Positions 32,939 through 45,050 of a stretch of 64,000 nt of DNA are shown here, one piece after another. The notes under the pieces are model-generated. The model was not told where the DNA came from. It made no database searches and was given only the letters and a program-made list of their open reading frames with translations. The position numbers and the translations under genes were made by a program. Numbering within the stretch: the first letter of the stretch is position 1; every line of letters starts with the position of its first letter. Source of the DNA: Gibbula magus. Lineage: Eukaryota; Mollusca; Gastropoda; Trochida; Trochidae. Where the stretch lies: contig OW388305.1 of NCBI GenBank assembly GCA_936450465.1, positions 37,519,187-37,583,186 of the forward strand, read 5' to 3'.

Positions 32939-33182
32939 GCGAAAGAGCCAGGTCAGACATTTGAACACAACAAATAGAGACTTCCATTCAATAACTGACA
33001 AGATACTACGATAGACTTATAGGATAGAGCTCTTGACATGGTAGGCGGTAGTTACAGTGTAGAGTATCGCGTTGAGATACCTGACATAGTTCAACAGTAT
33101 TGTCACCTTCATGCTTCAGTGGTTCATATAATTATTCAAAGTTTATCTGACTAAATAAACTGTTACCTATATCATGTAGTGA

Positions 33183-33240
33183 GTGAGTTATTGCTTAACG
33201 TTGCTTCGACAGTATTGCAGCCATTAGCGGCGAGAAATTT
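33183..33240. repeat. Tail-C fragment
   Basis: Reads agtgagttattgcttaacg through gcagccattagcggcgag. The same piece occurs at 43531 and 57765. Its core ttaacgccgctt is also in SINE-A tails, so it may be the shared LINE-like 3' tail. Confidence 0.7.
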
Positions 33241-33274
33241 AAATGAATTGATTATCTGAATAAATAAACTGTTA

Positions 33275-33546
33275 CGGGTGTAACGCTGCTTTCAAGAGTA
33301 TTTCACTTATATCGCGGCTGCTAGTATTATGGCAGGGAGAAAGCCCACAATGCCATGTGGCTATGCATTGCGGTGAAACCTGCGAGCAGCGGCTGAAACT
33401 AGTGAACCATGGGTGGTACTATGCTAAAATTCAATGTACCATTGCACCCAAACCTAACTATGTGTAGAACAGTTCTCTACTGCAGACAAAGTCGCCATGC
33501 CTCTGGCCGGATCCGAAGCTGAATGCGCTAACCACTACGCTATCCT
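33275..33546 (-). mobile_element. SINE-A copy with short internal deletion
   Basis: The body is complete from gtaacgctgctttcaagag to the head gcgctaaccactacgctatc. About 20 bases around the B box (gattcgaaccc) are missing, so this copy should be transcriptionally dead. Confidence 0.82.
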
Positions 33547-33859
33547 AATGTATGAAATAAGGCTGAAAAATTAACTGTTTAAAACCATGATTTCGGAAAA
33601 TTTTCATCGGAAAATTAAGCAGAAACCTCAAAACATTACTCGCCCCAGACCAAAAATAACCAGGCTGTTGGAGCGGTCTTTATCCACTGTATAACCACAT
33701 ACCGTATATATATAAGTAATCAGACTCCAGTCAACTTAATTTTATTCATGCTCAAGTACTAAAGTAAACATTATACTGAGGAGAGTTCCAAAATTATTTT
33801 AAACTTTAAAATTTAGACATTTCAAAATTAGCTTTAAATTACGAGGAAGCAATTCTGCA

Positions 33860-34183
33860 ATGTCGTTCAGGCCAGATTGTCATAGAAACAGACGAACATG
33901 CACCTTTCATGTCGGTCTCGGCCTAGATAATAGCACAATTACGGTTAAAGGTGTTTGTAAAATGTGTCATTTTCGGCAAATAAAACTAGCCAGCATAAAG
34001 AGTGTTCAATGGCAGAAGAACGCACCTATTCATCCCATTATGAAGGTACACATTACCCCGCACAAAATGACCCCAAACAATCTGCTTTCTGCCCGATATG
34101 AAGCTTGTATTACCAGGGCAAAATTGCTCAGAAATTACCCAGCCATTAACAAAGGCCCAGACAGCCCTCAAGACCATGAATAG
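33860..34183 (+). CDS. Open frame of unknown status, 107 codons
   Basis: A basic, ATG-initiated frame with a CKMC pair (residues 33-36) and no recognised domain. It lies in unique, slightly GC-richer DNA without visible repeats, which is the only reason to list it. No splice, promoter or polyadenylation context was identified. Confidence 0.15.
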   Translation: MSFRPDCHRNRRTCTFHVGLGLDNSTITVKGVCKMCHFRQIKLASIKSVQWQKNAPIHPIMKVHITPHKMTPNNLLSARYEACITRAKLLRNYPAINKGPDSPQDHE

Positions 34184-34584
34184 GGGGAAACGTTTCTCTT
34201 CTTTAGGAAACAAACGAGCGAAAAATGACCTCCGAGATGGAATTTGGAGGAGGGTGGCGAGACATGGTATTTGGTGACTGCGTCACAGAGAGTTAACAAG
34301 ACAGAAAACATGTCTCCACATCGCGTGAACCCTCGGGCACAGACACATGATTGGGACTGTTTTGGCAAATGTGCAGTGTAAAAGATCAAGAAAAGCCTTT
34401 AAAAAGGAAAAGTAAAGACTGGCTTTAGATATTTCCAATAGTTTTTATGAATTAATTTTGCATGGCAGGTAGGAATATATTATTGATATAATTTATTGAA
34501 GCAAAACAGGTCAAATATTAGAAATAAATGTGGAGTTAGATCATGAACAAATGTGTTATTTGAGATCCACTTTCTGTACTTTTT

Positions 34585-34680
34585 CGGGACGAGTCACTTG
34601 CAGAATTCGAACCCACACCCTCTGAGTCAGGCAAGAATCACCAACAAAGACTGTCCGAACAGCTTAACGACTCAGCAAAA
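34585..34680 (-). other. tRNA-like sequence (possible SINE head)
   Basis: On the minus strand an A-box-like gagtcgttaagctgttcgg and a B-box-like tgggttcgaattc are about 50 bases apart. That spacing suits a long-variable-arm (Ser/Leu class) tRNA relic. No acceptor stem closes, so a tRNA gene is unlikely. Confidence 0.3.
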
Positions 34681-35960
34681 ATACTTTAGATGTGTTAAAG
34701 TAGATGAGACAATAGAAATGTATATTTACAAGAGACTAATATATAATACTTAAATTATTTAATTATTCAAGTTGAAATTTTACAATAAAAATTCAAATTC
34801 AACCTGAAGCAAAGAATTGAAAAAATTTAAATTTTGAAGCTTGGACAACGTTAATCTGATACGAAAAACAGATTATATTCAAATTTACAACCCTTTGGAA
34901 GTTATTTCTGTTTTAAAAGTATCAGATCATCATAGTTGAAAATTATTATCAAATAATTATCGTCAGAAAAATGTTTAAATCAACTTTAATCGATGCATTA
35001 ATAACATAAATGCAGAAATGGAGGTTCTCCTCAAACGTGACATTGGTTGAACTGCTCCTTTAATGAGCACACATTAACAAGTGTCCGCGTTACAGTGAAA
35101 TTGATGCCCCTGTCACCTGTAGTGATTTCACTGCTATAAAAACTGTCACGTACAGAGAGTGCTGTAATTGATAATTGGATTGCCCCTAGGGCTATACAGG
35201 CTTATATAGAGGATTATAGGAAACTAGATGTCAAATGATAAAGGGATTGAGTTAATTGTTAAAATTAAAGATAAATATATTAATAAATTTTATAAATTAT
35301 TTTAGAAATTTTAACCAAAGTTTAAAAATCTATATACATACAAGTTATGATACAGATAATTTTCTCCCATAGTTGATTTTAGCAAATTTTTCTTATTTTT
35401 TTCAAACGAATCTTAATTAGGTGAACGGCTTCCAAAGCGTGTATTTTCGATGCTCTCTTAGTAGGCCTACTAAGATACTTGTAATTGCCATTAACATTGG
35501 CTTACGGTACATTGGCAAGTCCTCATACTGCCCATTGCAGTGTCTCTATCTCTGCACATTATCATGCTAGTATTTTAAGTATATTTCCATTCATTTAACA
35601 TTTGTTATTCCCATACAAGTCCTCTATATGTGTCCTCCATGTCCTCAGTGCCCCCTCTCTCACAGCGACTACTCCAGTCAGACTAGACTCCCCATCACTA
35701 GGCTAATCTGCATGTAGGACGTGACTTTTCTCTTTTCTGATAATTCTGTCTCCTTCACACTACTTCGTGTGAGACATGATGGTGGGTACAGTTGATCTAG
35801 CTTGCAGTGTAGTCATTCATTTTATTTATCTATTATTTTTTATTTTGTACATTCCAATTCATTTATTTGTTATCTTTATGATATACATTATTAATATAAT
35901 TTAATTTTGACCCATATGGATATTTTTATTTATCTAATTAAATTCATAGATTAATAAATT
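34681..35960. other. No gene seen
   Basis: AT-rich unique sequence. Confidence 0.4.
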
Positions 35961-36075
35961 ATTTCATTCATTCATTCATTCATTCATTCATTCATTCATT
36001 CATTCATTCATTTATGCATTCATTCATTCATTCATTCATTCATTCATTCATTCATTCATTCATTCATTCATTCAT

Positions 36076-36170
<95 letters not shown>

Positions 36171-36174
36171 TTTT
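35961..36174. repeat. Compound (TTCA)n-(TTTA)n microsatellite
   Basis: About 110 bases of ttca repeats change at about 36074 into about 100 bases of ttta repeats with no break in the 4-bp phase. A single C-to-T class of change converts one unit into the other. Confidence 0.95.
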
Positions 36175-36832
36175 GAAACACTTCCCTCCTTAAAATTGTA
36201 CTATTTAACCATCACAGACATGTCTCCTTCAATCATATCCCTTCACCCCCAAGATCAAGAAATTATGATTTTCTTTAAAATGATACTAAGAAGTCTGAAC
36301 AACGATAACCAAATCTCTTTCTATGAACCATGAACCAAAATTGGGCTTTTGTCCAGGTAGACCAGGATTATCCCGGTAACCCTATCTCCCTGGGAGAGGC
36401 CGGGTGACGAAGCCTCACTTTCAACATAGTACTGGGTGAGTGATGGCTGATGACAAACAAAGCTCGTTGATGAAATTACTAATTGGTAAGCTCAGTGCAC
36501 TAAGTGCTAATTGCTCTGTGACATTGACATTATTTATTACAGACTGTCTGGCCGGATGTGATGTTAGGACAGCTTCTTGTATAAATAGGGAACTACTGTC
36601 TACATGGTGTTGGTTTGACAGTGAAGGGATTTTTTTCTACCCTTAGTTCTTTCGTTTGCCACACTTAATGACATAGACATAACTATACCATCAGAGACGA
36701 ATCCAGAATATTTATTTTGGGGGGGAGGATGAGAGGGTAGGAGAATAGAAGGGGAATACACCCCTACATTCAGGGCTAAAAAAAGATAAAAGCAAACAAA
36801 ATATGCATCCCCTCTAGGTCCATATTGTAATG
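36175..36832. other. No gene seen
   Basis: A GC-richer patch at 36350-36430 (cccggtaaccctatctccct) stands out but has no recognised function. Small open frames on both strands have no domain. Confidence 0.4.
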
Positions 36833-37104
36833 TGAGGTGAGGTGAGTTGGGGTTTAACGCTGCTTTCAAGAGTATTTCACTTATATCACGGCTGTTAGTA
36901 TTATGGCAGGGAGAAAGCCCGCAACGTCATGTGGCTATGCATTACTGTGAAACCTGCGAGCAGCGGCTGGAACTAACGAACCATGGGCGGTACCGCACTG
37001 AAAGTCAGTGTAGCATTGCACCCAAACCTTACTGAGTGTAGAACAGTTCTCTACAGCAGACAAAGTTGCCGTGCCCCTGGCGGGATTCGATATAAAGCCG
37101 AACG
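36833..37104 (-). mobile_element. SINE-A copy, head deleted after B box
   Basis: Intact from tgaggtgaggtgagttgg to ggcgggattcga, then jumps to tataaagccgaacg, losing about 22 bases within the tRNA-like head. Confidence 0.85.
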
Positions 37105-38039
37105 AAATTTTCGAAGAAATTACGATGATTTAATCAGATTCACAAGCATGCTTTCGACCATTACGGGTCTCATATATATATGTTGTGTGTGTAAAACTTC
37201 CTCTTTCTTGAACTCTTTCATGTGAACATATGTTGTAGGATTTTAATTTTAAAACTACTTCCCACAAACTTCAGATTGGTTTTAAATGTTGTTCTTAAAT
37301 GAGCAAATAAATTAGCTATAGTTTCTCACTCAGCGTCTAAAAACTGTGTTTTTATTTCAATTTCAAAATTTGAAAAATAAAAAAAAATAAAAAAGGTTGA
37401 GTTGTGTTAATTTTTAAACTAAGCTTTGTAGTTTTGTTATAGACTTGCCTAGGTTCTTAAATTAAGGGGTCTGAATGATTACAAAACATATTAATTTTGA
37501 GCCATATTCTTTCGAAAAACAGAAACAATTTCTCTGATAAAGGCTGCATCTTTGCAACTTCTAGACTTCCTTCTGTTTTGGGGTTTCAATTTATATAGTG
37601 CCAGGGAAAAGAGCACTTACACCAGGGCAAAGCAGATCATTGCCCTCTAGCTGTGTTAGTTTGTGGTCTGCGTTTACATAACATCCTCTCTCGATGTTTA
37701 GTCAGGTAAAAACGTAAAACTGTGATGGACAGATACAAGGATAGTTCGGCAGTCGCTTGGTCAGTTAGATCAATCGCTTGGTTAACAGACACATGTCTGG
37801 ACTATGTTAAGGGGAGTTGAGAAAATACTTGTGTTTGGGGGATCTTTAAAATCCTTAAATTCAAAACTGTGGTAGATCAAGATTCACCTTGGTATTAAAT
37901 TTGACAAAATTTCATTAACTGTTTATTTGGAGTTCTCAAGCAATCACAACTTTGTGACGTACGTAATGACAGATTGATAAAAAGCCATTGAGTATTTTTC
38001 ATAATAGTTTTTATAATAGGCTTTTATAACTTCAAATAA

Positions 38040-38345
38040 TTTGCCATGCCTTGCATATTCATACGCTATTGCCAAATATTTGAATATTACTTGTTTCCAA
38101 TGAAAATCGAGCAACAGCATTTTACATGTGTAGAATCTGAAATTACATGGCTCATATATAAGCACACCATTTATATGACTTATTAAACAATACCAATTCT
38201 TATATGTCTTTTTTATAATAGGCAAGTTTCCAAAATTACGTTTGACCAATTGGTGGGTCACTGTCCATTTCCAATCATAAATCACGATTTCACATACTGA
38301 ATGAACTAGCATCAAAATGGTAATTTTCAGCAAGTTCAGGTTTGG
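38040..38345. repeat. Dispersed repeat, pair with 26430-26800
   Basis: Diverged copy sharing ccttgcatattcata, ttacttgtttccaa, ccaaaattacgtttgacc and catcaaaatggtaattttc in order. Confidence 0.65.
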
Positions 38346-38361
38346 TAAAGTCATGGGAATC

Positions 38362-38571
38362 GTTTTTATAATTTGAAATAATAAAATGTGTTCACATTAA
38401 AATGGCCACATTGCAATTTTTGCTTTATACGCAACACCGTTTTATTACCACTACGGATAATTAGTTTGTGTAAAAAGTTGTTTTACCCTCTAAAGTTAAT
38501 GGCATCAACTATCATTATAAATGGGAATTTAAAAAAAAATAAAATTTGCAAAAATGAAGCCCTTTTAAAAG
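38362..38571 (+). mobile_element. MITE-T1 copy, left-truncated
   Basis: Begins mid-element (tgggaatcgtttttataatt) and runs through aaaatggccac and ggataattagtttgtgtaa to a decayed right TIR (aaaaatgaagcccttttaa). Confidence 0.75.
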
Positions 38572-39224
38572 TTGTAATAGCCCCACACTCTGCTTCGTAG
38601 GGGAGGTAACTGCAGTTATGTACATGATCATGTGTGCACGATTACATTCTTTCCTTTCATATGACATTTTTTCCTTTGATACTTGTACATTACACAATAA
38701 AGATCAATGCAGTTATGTAAAGGACTACGTGCCAGCACAAGATCACATTTCTGTTCTTTGAAGTGTCATAACAGCTCATACAAACAAATCACATCCCCTA
38801 CGAATAAACCCTAGTATAAAACGCTGATACAAAAAGACGAGCAAAGTCAGAGGTCAACTGGTCAACACGCATGGTCAGCCAAGTGTAACCCACTTATTAA
38901 CACTTAACTGGGCTCATGTCACGCTTAATTAACCCCTAACAGGCCTAATGAAACGGAGAAGAAAACATGGAGGCAAAACTGTCACAAACGTGGACGTGAC
39001 ACCATTGCATGACGAATCTTCCACAGAAATGCACAGCGGAGACACACACGTACTCTCCAGCATTGTAACCTGCTATTGTACTTCTCTAAACGGTGGAATA
39101 CTCGCAGAAGCCCCGATGTATCAGATCAAACCGCCAGAAAGAATGTACTGATTGACACTTGGTACAGATTTGTCTTCATTTCCAAGGTTTGCTTTAGCAA
39201 AAAGACAGGCGGTTAAACCCTCAT

Positions 39225-39320
39225 TGCAAGTTGTTAAACACCCTCGTTGTAAGTTATTAAACACCCTCATTGTAAGTTGTTAAACACCCTCATTGTAAGT
39301 TGTTAAACACTTGCATGGAA
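39225..39320. repeat. 23-24-bp tandem repeat, four units
   Basis: The unit ctcattgtaagttgttaaacac (about 23 bp) starts near 39220, 39243, 39268 and 39291, with few changes. Confidence 0.85.
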
Positions 39321-39353
39321 AGATTAGTTTAATTAACCCTATCTCCACTGGTA

Positions 39354-39607
39354 GGAGGTGAGGTAAGTTGGTGTTTAACATCGTTTCAAGAGTATTTCAC
39401 TTATATCACGGTTGCTAGTATAACTGCAGGGAGAAAGCCCGCAATGCCATTATGACCATGCATTGTGGTAAAACCTTCAAGCAACAGCTGGAACTAGCGA
39501 ACCATGGGTGGTACTGCCCTGAAATTCAATGAAGCACTGTACCCAAATATCGCTGCATGTAGAACAGTTCTCTACAGCAGACAAAGTTGCAGAGCCCCTG
39601 GCGGGAT
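39354..39607 (-). mobile_element. SINE-A copy lacking the tRNA-like head
   Basis: Runs from ggaggtgaggtaagttgg to gcccctggcgggat, then stops at the B box, consistent with 5' truncation on retroposition. Confidence 0.82.
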
Positions 39608-40079
39608 GTCTGTACATATTCAAAATGACATCCTTAAAATCAAATTCAACCTCAACCCTAATCGTACAATAGATGATGTCTACACTATTTCAAATAAAGG
39701 AAAATACTCGTTTAAAAAGACATTAAATTTTTAAAAACATTATGTAAATTCTAAATAAAATGTAGTTTAATGTATGTACTTCTCTGAAGTGGAAATCTTA
39801 AAAACGTCATGAACCACTCTGCCTCAAGGAGAATGAATCGCTTTCATTGTAATACCGCAAGCATGCATACGCACACATATAAACATCTTTAAAAATATCA
39901 AATAAACTTCTTGACAATTTCTATTCACATCATAAACTTGAACCCTGTTCAGACTGAAGGCACAATGAACCAGGAATAAATACTACGTTAAATTCAGATT
40001 GAGCATTTTTATTGCTATGCAAATAATTTTTATATAGAATTTTGAAGCCACAATGAAACAACAGTCAATACTTCCCAGG

Positions 40080-40935
40080 TTAAATCAAATTAAAAACATT
40101 TGACACTTGAAAAAACTTCTTATGAAAATCTAAAAGCAATTTGATGCAAAAAAACTATTGACACTCAGAGAGACTTGTCAATATTTAAGGTTAAGTCTAA
40201 TTAAAAACATTTGACACTTGAAAATAACTTCTAATGAAAATCAAAAAGCAATTTGATACAAACAAAATATTGACACACTAAAAGACAAACTAGAATTGAC
40301 AACATTTTAAGATTAAATCTAACTAAAAACATTTGACACTCAAAATAATTTCTTATGAAAATCCTGATATACACAATACATAAAATAGATTTGTCAATAT
40401 TTTTAAGGTTCAATCTAAATAAAAACATTTGACACTCAAACACTACTTCTAACAAAGATACCAAAGTAATTTGATAGACAACAAACTCCTGATATACACA
40501 ATAGATACAATTGACTACGGTTTTAAAGTTAAATCTAATGAAAAACACTTGACACATGAAAATAATTTCTAATAAAAATAAAAAAGATATTTAGAATAAG
40601 AAAAACATTCTGATACACAACAACTTCCCAATGCAAGGCATAACTCTTGCCAGTCTCCATTACTGGCTGATTTAGGCCTTGCAGTATTTCCTTAAGAAAT
40701 CTCTGTTTAGAAATCCAGGCCGGCTATGCATTTCTGGTGCAGCGATTCACTATCTTGACACAACAAAGCGAGGGAAATACCGCAAGGGTTAAACAGCCAG
40801 TAATGCAGACTGGCAAGAGTTATGCCTTGCGTTTGGAAGTTGGATATACAATAGAATTGTCAATATTTTAAGGCTCAATCTAACTAAAAATATTTGACAC
40901 TCGAAAATAATTTCTAATGAAGATCATAAAGGAAT
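40080..40935. repeat. Diverged tandem array, about 115-bp units, with a MITE inside
   Basis: The block aaaaacatttgacact recurs near 40091, 40203, 40325, 40425 and 40540, then again at 40888, each followed by cttctaatgaaaatc-like sequence and a preceding ttaaggttaaatctaa. The unit at 40612-40851 is opened by a MITE-F insertion. Confidence 0.85.
40612..40851. mobile_element. MITE-F palindromic element with 9-bp duplication
   Basis: The element 40621-40842 has arms of about 75 bases: caacttcccaatgcaaggc ... pairing with ... gccttgcgtttggaagttg. The flanks are gatacacaa (40612-40620) and gatatacaa (40843-40851), a 9-bp target duplication with one change. The central loop ctatgcatttctggtgcagc shows no coding. 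Nine-base duplications are typical of Mutator-like transposons, so a MULE-driven MITE is a reasonable inference. Confidence 0.85.
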
Positions 40936-41129
40936 GTGATATCAAACACTCTAGAGAAGCTAATAAAAGAGTATTTATGCAAATATCAGTTTCACGTCAA
41001 CGAGGTTGCCGCGATAAGATAAATTATCGGGGGATAGTACCGCGTGTAGTTAACAATGGAAGACAAACAAGAGGTGAAGTAGATGGGCGGGGGCACACAG
41101 GGTAAAACTTCATGTCATTTTCCACTCAG

Positions 41130-41470
41130 GGAAAAGCATGTCTGTCAATATATGTAAAATGAGTTCTACTTGTAAGTAAATAGGGGCATTTGGTAAGAGT
41201 TTTGCAGGTAAGTGAAAATAGGCATTGCAAAAGGTGTTCTCTATTTTAACAATGTTTTCCTAACTTGTAAAATTGTTGACCAAATTGCAAATTTATAAAA
41301 AGAACATGACATTGTTTTTGTATAATTGCTACATTTGATTTACTTGTAAAGCTAACAGAGAATTTTCAAGTGTTTTCTCATTTAACAATTTAATTCTAAC
41401 TTGTAAAATTGTTGAAAAAATTGCATTACATGTGAAATGAACATTCCTTGTTAAAACCTATTTGCTAGAT
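41130..41470. repeat. Diverged tandem repeat, about 120 bp
   Basis: ctaacttgtaaaattgttga recurs at 41260 and 41395, with shared upstream ttttaacaatgttttcc / tttaacaatttaattc and downstream aattgca blocks. Confidence 0.55.
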
Positions 41471-41894
41471 TCTTCCAAATTGTGAATATGGATAAAAATG
41501 TTATGTTTTGAATTTAATACATATTCTCAGAACATACAGAGTAACATTTCAAATCAGATTGGAAAGAGCCATTCAACATGTTAAACCATTCAAATTATTA
41601 TTGACATGTCATGCTGTTGAACAAATATGAATACAAGATTTATTATTATGATAATATTTATGTTGTTCATTTGATCATTTTCATCTAGAAACTCCTCAAA
41701 CCATTTTTATATTAAAAATACGATGATTTTAATTGACTCTACTTTTGATAATGAGAGATATACATTAAATATATATCTTCAATCATAACTGTAAATTTCC
41801 ACTTCCCTGTATCTCAATAAATGCAGTTAATCAACCAGTCTCACTCAGATTATGGTTCTTCATATTTATTTAATCAATGATACAATATGAGAAT

Positions 41895-42102
41895 TACCGT
41901 ATTTCCTCAAATACAACCAAGGGTTGGAGCTATTTCATTAAGCACCCTTCACCCCCGGGTTCTATTTGAGTTTGTAAATGAGGAAATAAAGTAGGCCTTT
42001 AATTCATATTCAAGACCAGGTTTGTATTTACTTCAGCATACACGAGTTGTATTCGAGGCCCGAGCTATATTCGAGACAGTTTGTATTAGAGGAAATACGT
42101 AC
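41895..42102. mobile_element. MITE-P copy, short
   Basis: The left end TACCGTATTTCCTCAAATAC pairs with the right end gtattagaggaaatacgtac. Internal gtattcgaggcccg is also seen near the right end of the copy at 9556-10230 (attcgaggcccgg). It is about 205 bp, with TA flanks. Confidence 0.75.
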
Positions 42103-42824
42103 TAACACAATTCCACTAGCTTGACTGGTTGCAGCATTGAAAGAAAAAAATCATCAAATAAAAGTTGTTTCGTTTGATTAACGATTAATATTTACCTAAT
42201 CAATGAATATAATATGACTTAATTCCACTCATTAGCCAGACTGGTTGGACTATAGAAAGAGAAACGGCTGATAACACAACAGAGAAAGAGCATTTCAATG
42301 TTCTGTGTAACGAATCAGTGTTTGTACTGCGAGAGTCGATAGATTAATACATTGTATCTATACTTTTGCTGATCAAATATCCATAAATGAAATCAGTCTT
42401 GATACTGTGCAATCAGGCTTTCTATAAAAAATACATTGATTTTATGATTCTCGATTATGATCAAATCCTAAGTGTTACCATATAACGTATTGATCTATCA
42501 CACCAATGGTCAGTGCTTTCATGTTGTAACAGTTCTAGAAATAAATTACTACCAGCAGTTTTTCATATTTTGTTTATTATTGACAGATTTATATTCCATG
42601 AATATCGGTGAATAAAGTAATTTTCAGTTATTTAATTAAAATTAAAAGAAACAAAAAAATTTCAAGTACATATTTAATAGTTGTTAATAGTTGTGAAAAA
42701 GGTTTAGACGAGCCATTTTGGTTCTATTCCTTGGTGAAGTATCCTCTGGTAGTACTACAACTCTTTCTCCATTGTTTTACTGAGAAATAAAAAAACAGAC
42801 ATTGATGGATTTAACAAGGACAAT
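42103..42824. other. No gene seen
   Basis: AT-rich unique sequence. Confidence 0.4.
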
Positions 42825-42966
42825 GAGTGTAGCATTGCACTCAAAGCTTACTGCGTGTAGAACAGTTTGCTACTGCAGACAAAGTTGCTGTGCCCCTGAC
42901 AGGATTCAAACACCAGACCTCTTGATCGAAATCCGAACGCGCTAAACACTGTGTTATCCCACCCCC
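42825..42966 (-). mobile_element. SINE-A head half
   Basis: Contains only the tRNA-like head (gcgctaaacactgtgttatc on the plus strand) and the adjacent body up to gtgtagcattgcactc. The tail side is missing, the opposite of retroposition truncation, so a later deletion is likely. Confidence 0.8.
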
Positions 42967-43530
42967 GAAAAAGAAACCCAGAGAAACCACAAACTATAGA
43001 TTATAAAAGCCCACTATATCACACGATAGTAAAAGTAGATTATAAAATTTGCACTTAAAATATCATGAGTTGAATTGGCACAGAAAACATTTCAATTGTC
43101 ACTTTATATTTGTAAAACAGCCTTTCATGTTACAATAATGAAAATGCCATGTAAACTATCAAATATTATTTTGACAAGATAAATCAAAACGATATAAGGT
43201 TTGCACTATTTTAACACATACTATACACCATTCCACATGAATGTTTCTGAATATAAAACACTGATTAATTTAATATTTCCATCTAAATTCATGGCAAATA
43301 ATAGTTCCTTGCCATCTTGAAATATTTGGACATAGGTTGCAAATTATTTGAGCAATTTGGTTCTGAATAACTCACATGACATCTAACAAGATAAACTAAT
43401 ATTTCCCATCCTTTCTTGGCAAAACACCCAAATTTACCTACTCCTTGAAAAGAGTATCATGTTATGTCTTCCATGGTACATTTCACATAATTCTGAAGAG
43501 CTGACCAACAAAATCTGCCTGTGTATAGGA

Positions 43531-43590
43531 GTGAGTGAGTGAGTTATTGTTTAATGCCGCTTCGGCAGTATTGCAGCCATTAGCGGCGAC
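43531..43590. repeat. Tail-C fragment at the start of an array
   Basis: gagtgagtgagttattgttt then aatgccgcttcggcagtatt and ccattagcggcgac. The 54-bp array starts directly after it. Confidence 0.75.
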
Positions 43591-43593
43591 CTG

Positions 43594-44013
43594 AGTATAG
43601 TACAAACCTTTACTTATCACATAAGCACCCAAAAAGCACCTGCTTATATATGGGACAAACCTCTGCTTATAACATAAGCACCCACCTGCTTATATGTATG
43701 GGACAAACCTCTGCTTAATACATAAGCACCCAAAAAGCACCTGCTTATGTATGGGACAAACCTCTACTTATAACATAAGCAACCAAAAAGCGCCTGCTTA
43801 TATATGGGACAAACCTCTGCTTATCACATAAACACCCAAAAAGCCCCTGCTTATGTATGGGACAAACCTCTGCTTATCACATAAGCACCCAGTAAGCAAC
43901 TGCTTATATATCGGACAAACCTCTGCTTATCACATAAGCACCCAACAAGCGCCTTGTAATGTATGGGACAAACCTCTGCTTATCACAAAAAGCACACAAA
44001 AAGACCCTGCTTA
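43594..44013. repeat. 54-bp tandem repeat, about 7-8 units
   Basis: The unit contains gggacaaacctctgcttatc, acataagcacccaaaaagca and cctgcttatata. Successive gggacaaac starts are about 47-60 bases apart. The stretches tgcttat and ataagca are reverse complements, so each unit can fold into a small hairpin. Confidence 0.9.
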
Positions 44014-44559
44014 TGACATAAAGAGTAATGTCAACCATATAGAAAAGCATTGATCGCCGATAAGCGTGCAGTGATAAAACCGCCCACTCCCACAAAAGTA
44101 TGCAGGTCATTGTTAAGACATAATTTATCTTAACACATTCAGGAGTTCAAGTGAATCGAAGCTTAGACGTAACACCAGTACGAACACCATACTTTGAAAA
44201 TATTGAACCAAGAACACAATAAGGATGTGAAAACGGGACAAATATGTACATATGTTTAAAACACATGCAAAAATGTCCTCGTCACAATGCTCTCCCTGTT
44301 TGACAGAATAATAGGTCTAGTTAAAAAACAGATAAACCGGCCCCATCGAGAGAAAACATGGGTCGTCGGACATATTTCAAAGATAGCAAATTTAACACAC
44401 GACTAAACAGCCTGAATGAGGAATCGTTGACAAAAACAGCTTGATATTGGTCGTGCTGATAGGGGCACTCTGTCGTCCATGGACGGGATCTTTACCTGCA
44501 AACCTAGTGACACCGAGTCCAACTTATCTTATTGTAGTGTGTTATTACAGGAATATTTC

Positions 44560-45050
44560 ACAGGTGTAATACCATTATGCATACCTGAAACTCAGATAAA
44601 CATTTAACAACATGTACATTTTACTTGAATACCAGAACATTTACTTTTATACCTGAACATTTACCTTAATATCAGAACATTTACCTGTACATTTACCTGT
44701 CTACTTGAACATATATAGAGGATATTATACGAGTGTCTATGTTATACTATGTTTACAACACGAGTGCCTGAATAGTAGTATTTCCAAACAAGAGTGAGCA
44801 TCTTAAATAAAGTATGACAAAGACACAAATATAAAATTATATTTATTACAAAAGTCATGAAATTAATGAAAATGTGATAAAATACTTGAACATTTACCTA
44901 TAGACCTGAACAATTACCTGTACTCCTGAACATTTACCTGTATACTTGAACATTTACCTGTATACTTGAACATTTACCTGTACACCTGAACATTTACCTG
45001 AATATTTTTGTATATATTCCTATACATACATTTACCTGCATATGTGTTCT
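44560..45050. repeat. 19-bp minisatellite in two blocks
   Basis: The unit gaacatttacctgtatactt recurs at 44600-44715 and 44885-45045 with spelling changes. The 165 bases between are unrelated AT-rich DNA. Confidence 0.85.

Noticed and set aside
43594..44013. CRISPR-like repeat-spacer array
   Set aside because: The whole unit is repeated, so there are no unrelated spacers; it is a tandem satellite.
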